DNA from: Rhodobacterales bacterium
Lineage (GTDB): Bacteria; Pseudomonadota; Alphaproteobacteria; Rhodobacterales; Rhodobacteraceae
Assembly (NCBI GenBank): GCA_025357355.1
Contig: JANXPK010000812.1
Span: forward strand, 1 to 5,413
Direction: 5' to 3'
Length of the DNA: 5,413 nt
Shown: positions 5,338 to 5,413 of the stretch, piece after piece
Numbering within the stretch: position 1 is the first letter of the stretch
How the letters are laid out: each line of letters begins with the position of its first letter
The notes under the pieces: model-generated
Told to the model about the DNA's origin: nothing
Database searches by the model: none
What the model saw: the letters and a program-made list of their open reading frames with translations, nothing else
Made by a program: the position numbers and the translations under genes

Positions 5338-5413
5338 CACCGATTATCTGTCTTTAGAGCGCGATCAATCTTGATGGAAACATCGTGAGGGCCGCTTGAT
5401 CTGCAAGGCCACC

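Noticed and set aside
4791..5357. 188-codon plus-strand frame overlapping the DUF4864 gene
   Set aside because: It is an out-of-frame shadow of the DUF4864 gene, which has a perfect AGGAGG, a signal peptide and family motifs.
5354..5413. 3' end of a convergent minus-strand CDS ending at TAA 5356-5354
   Set aside because: Only 19 codons are visible, other frames are also open, and there is no recognisable motif, so it is not called as a feature.

Overview
The window looks like a high-GC alphaproteobacterial chromosome, most plausibly Rhodobacterales. This rests on base composition, GC-ending codons, SD-led genes and family content (a DUF4864 protein, a PepSY/ApbE/DUF2271 cluster). No rRNA or marker gene is present, so the placement is an inference. 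There is no sign of mobile DNA, CRISPR, tRNA or rRNA.

Layout. On the left, the minus strand carries an OmpR-family response regulator that starts at a TTG near 574 and runs off the window edge inside its DNA-recognition helix. A divergent control region of about 150 bp (575-727) follows. It holds a tandem repeat with an 11-base period, typical of OmpR-family operators, framed by an inverted repeat that places TTGACG -35-like boxes facing both genes. On the plus strand there is then a tight three-gene operon: a secreted DUF2271 protein (728-1198), a 744-residue PepSY membrane protein fused to a cytochrome-P450-reductase/CysJ-like diflavin reductase (1206-3440), and an ApbE-type FAD:protein FMN transferase (3424-4413). 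The genes are separated by 7 bases and by a 17-base overlap. Two small monocistronic-looking genes follow, each with a strong Shine-Dalgarno: a TfoX N-terminal-like protein (4537-4854) and a secreted DUF4864 protein (4936-5337).

How it may work. The reductase domains should sit in the cytoplasm, take electrons from NADPH through FAD and FMN, and pass them across the membrane through the four-helix PepSY core, whose histidines could bind heme. The periplasmic DUF2271 protein carries a Dxx[ST]GA[ST] motif (DGTTGAS), the signature of covalent FMN attachment by ApbE. The operon therefore reads as a self-contained transmembrane electron conduit: reductase, covalently flavinylated periplasmic carrier and the enzyme that flavinylates it, under two-component control. 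The final electron acceptor cannot be read from the sequence. The main puzzle is that the ApbE protein has no visible signal peptide or lipobox, although its likely substrate is exported.
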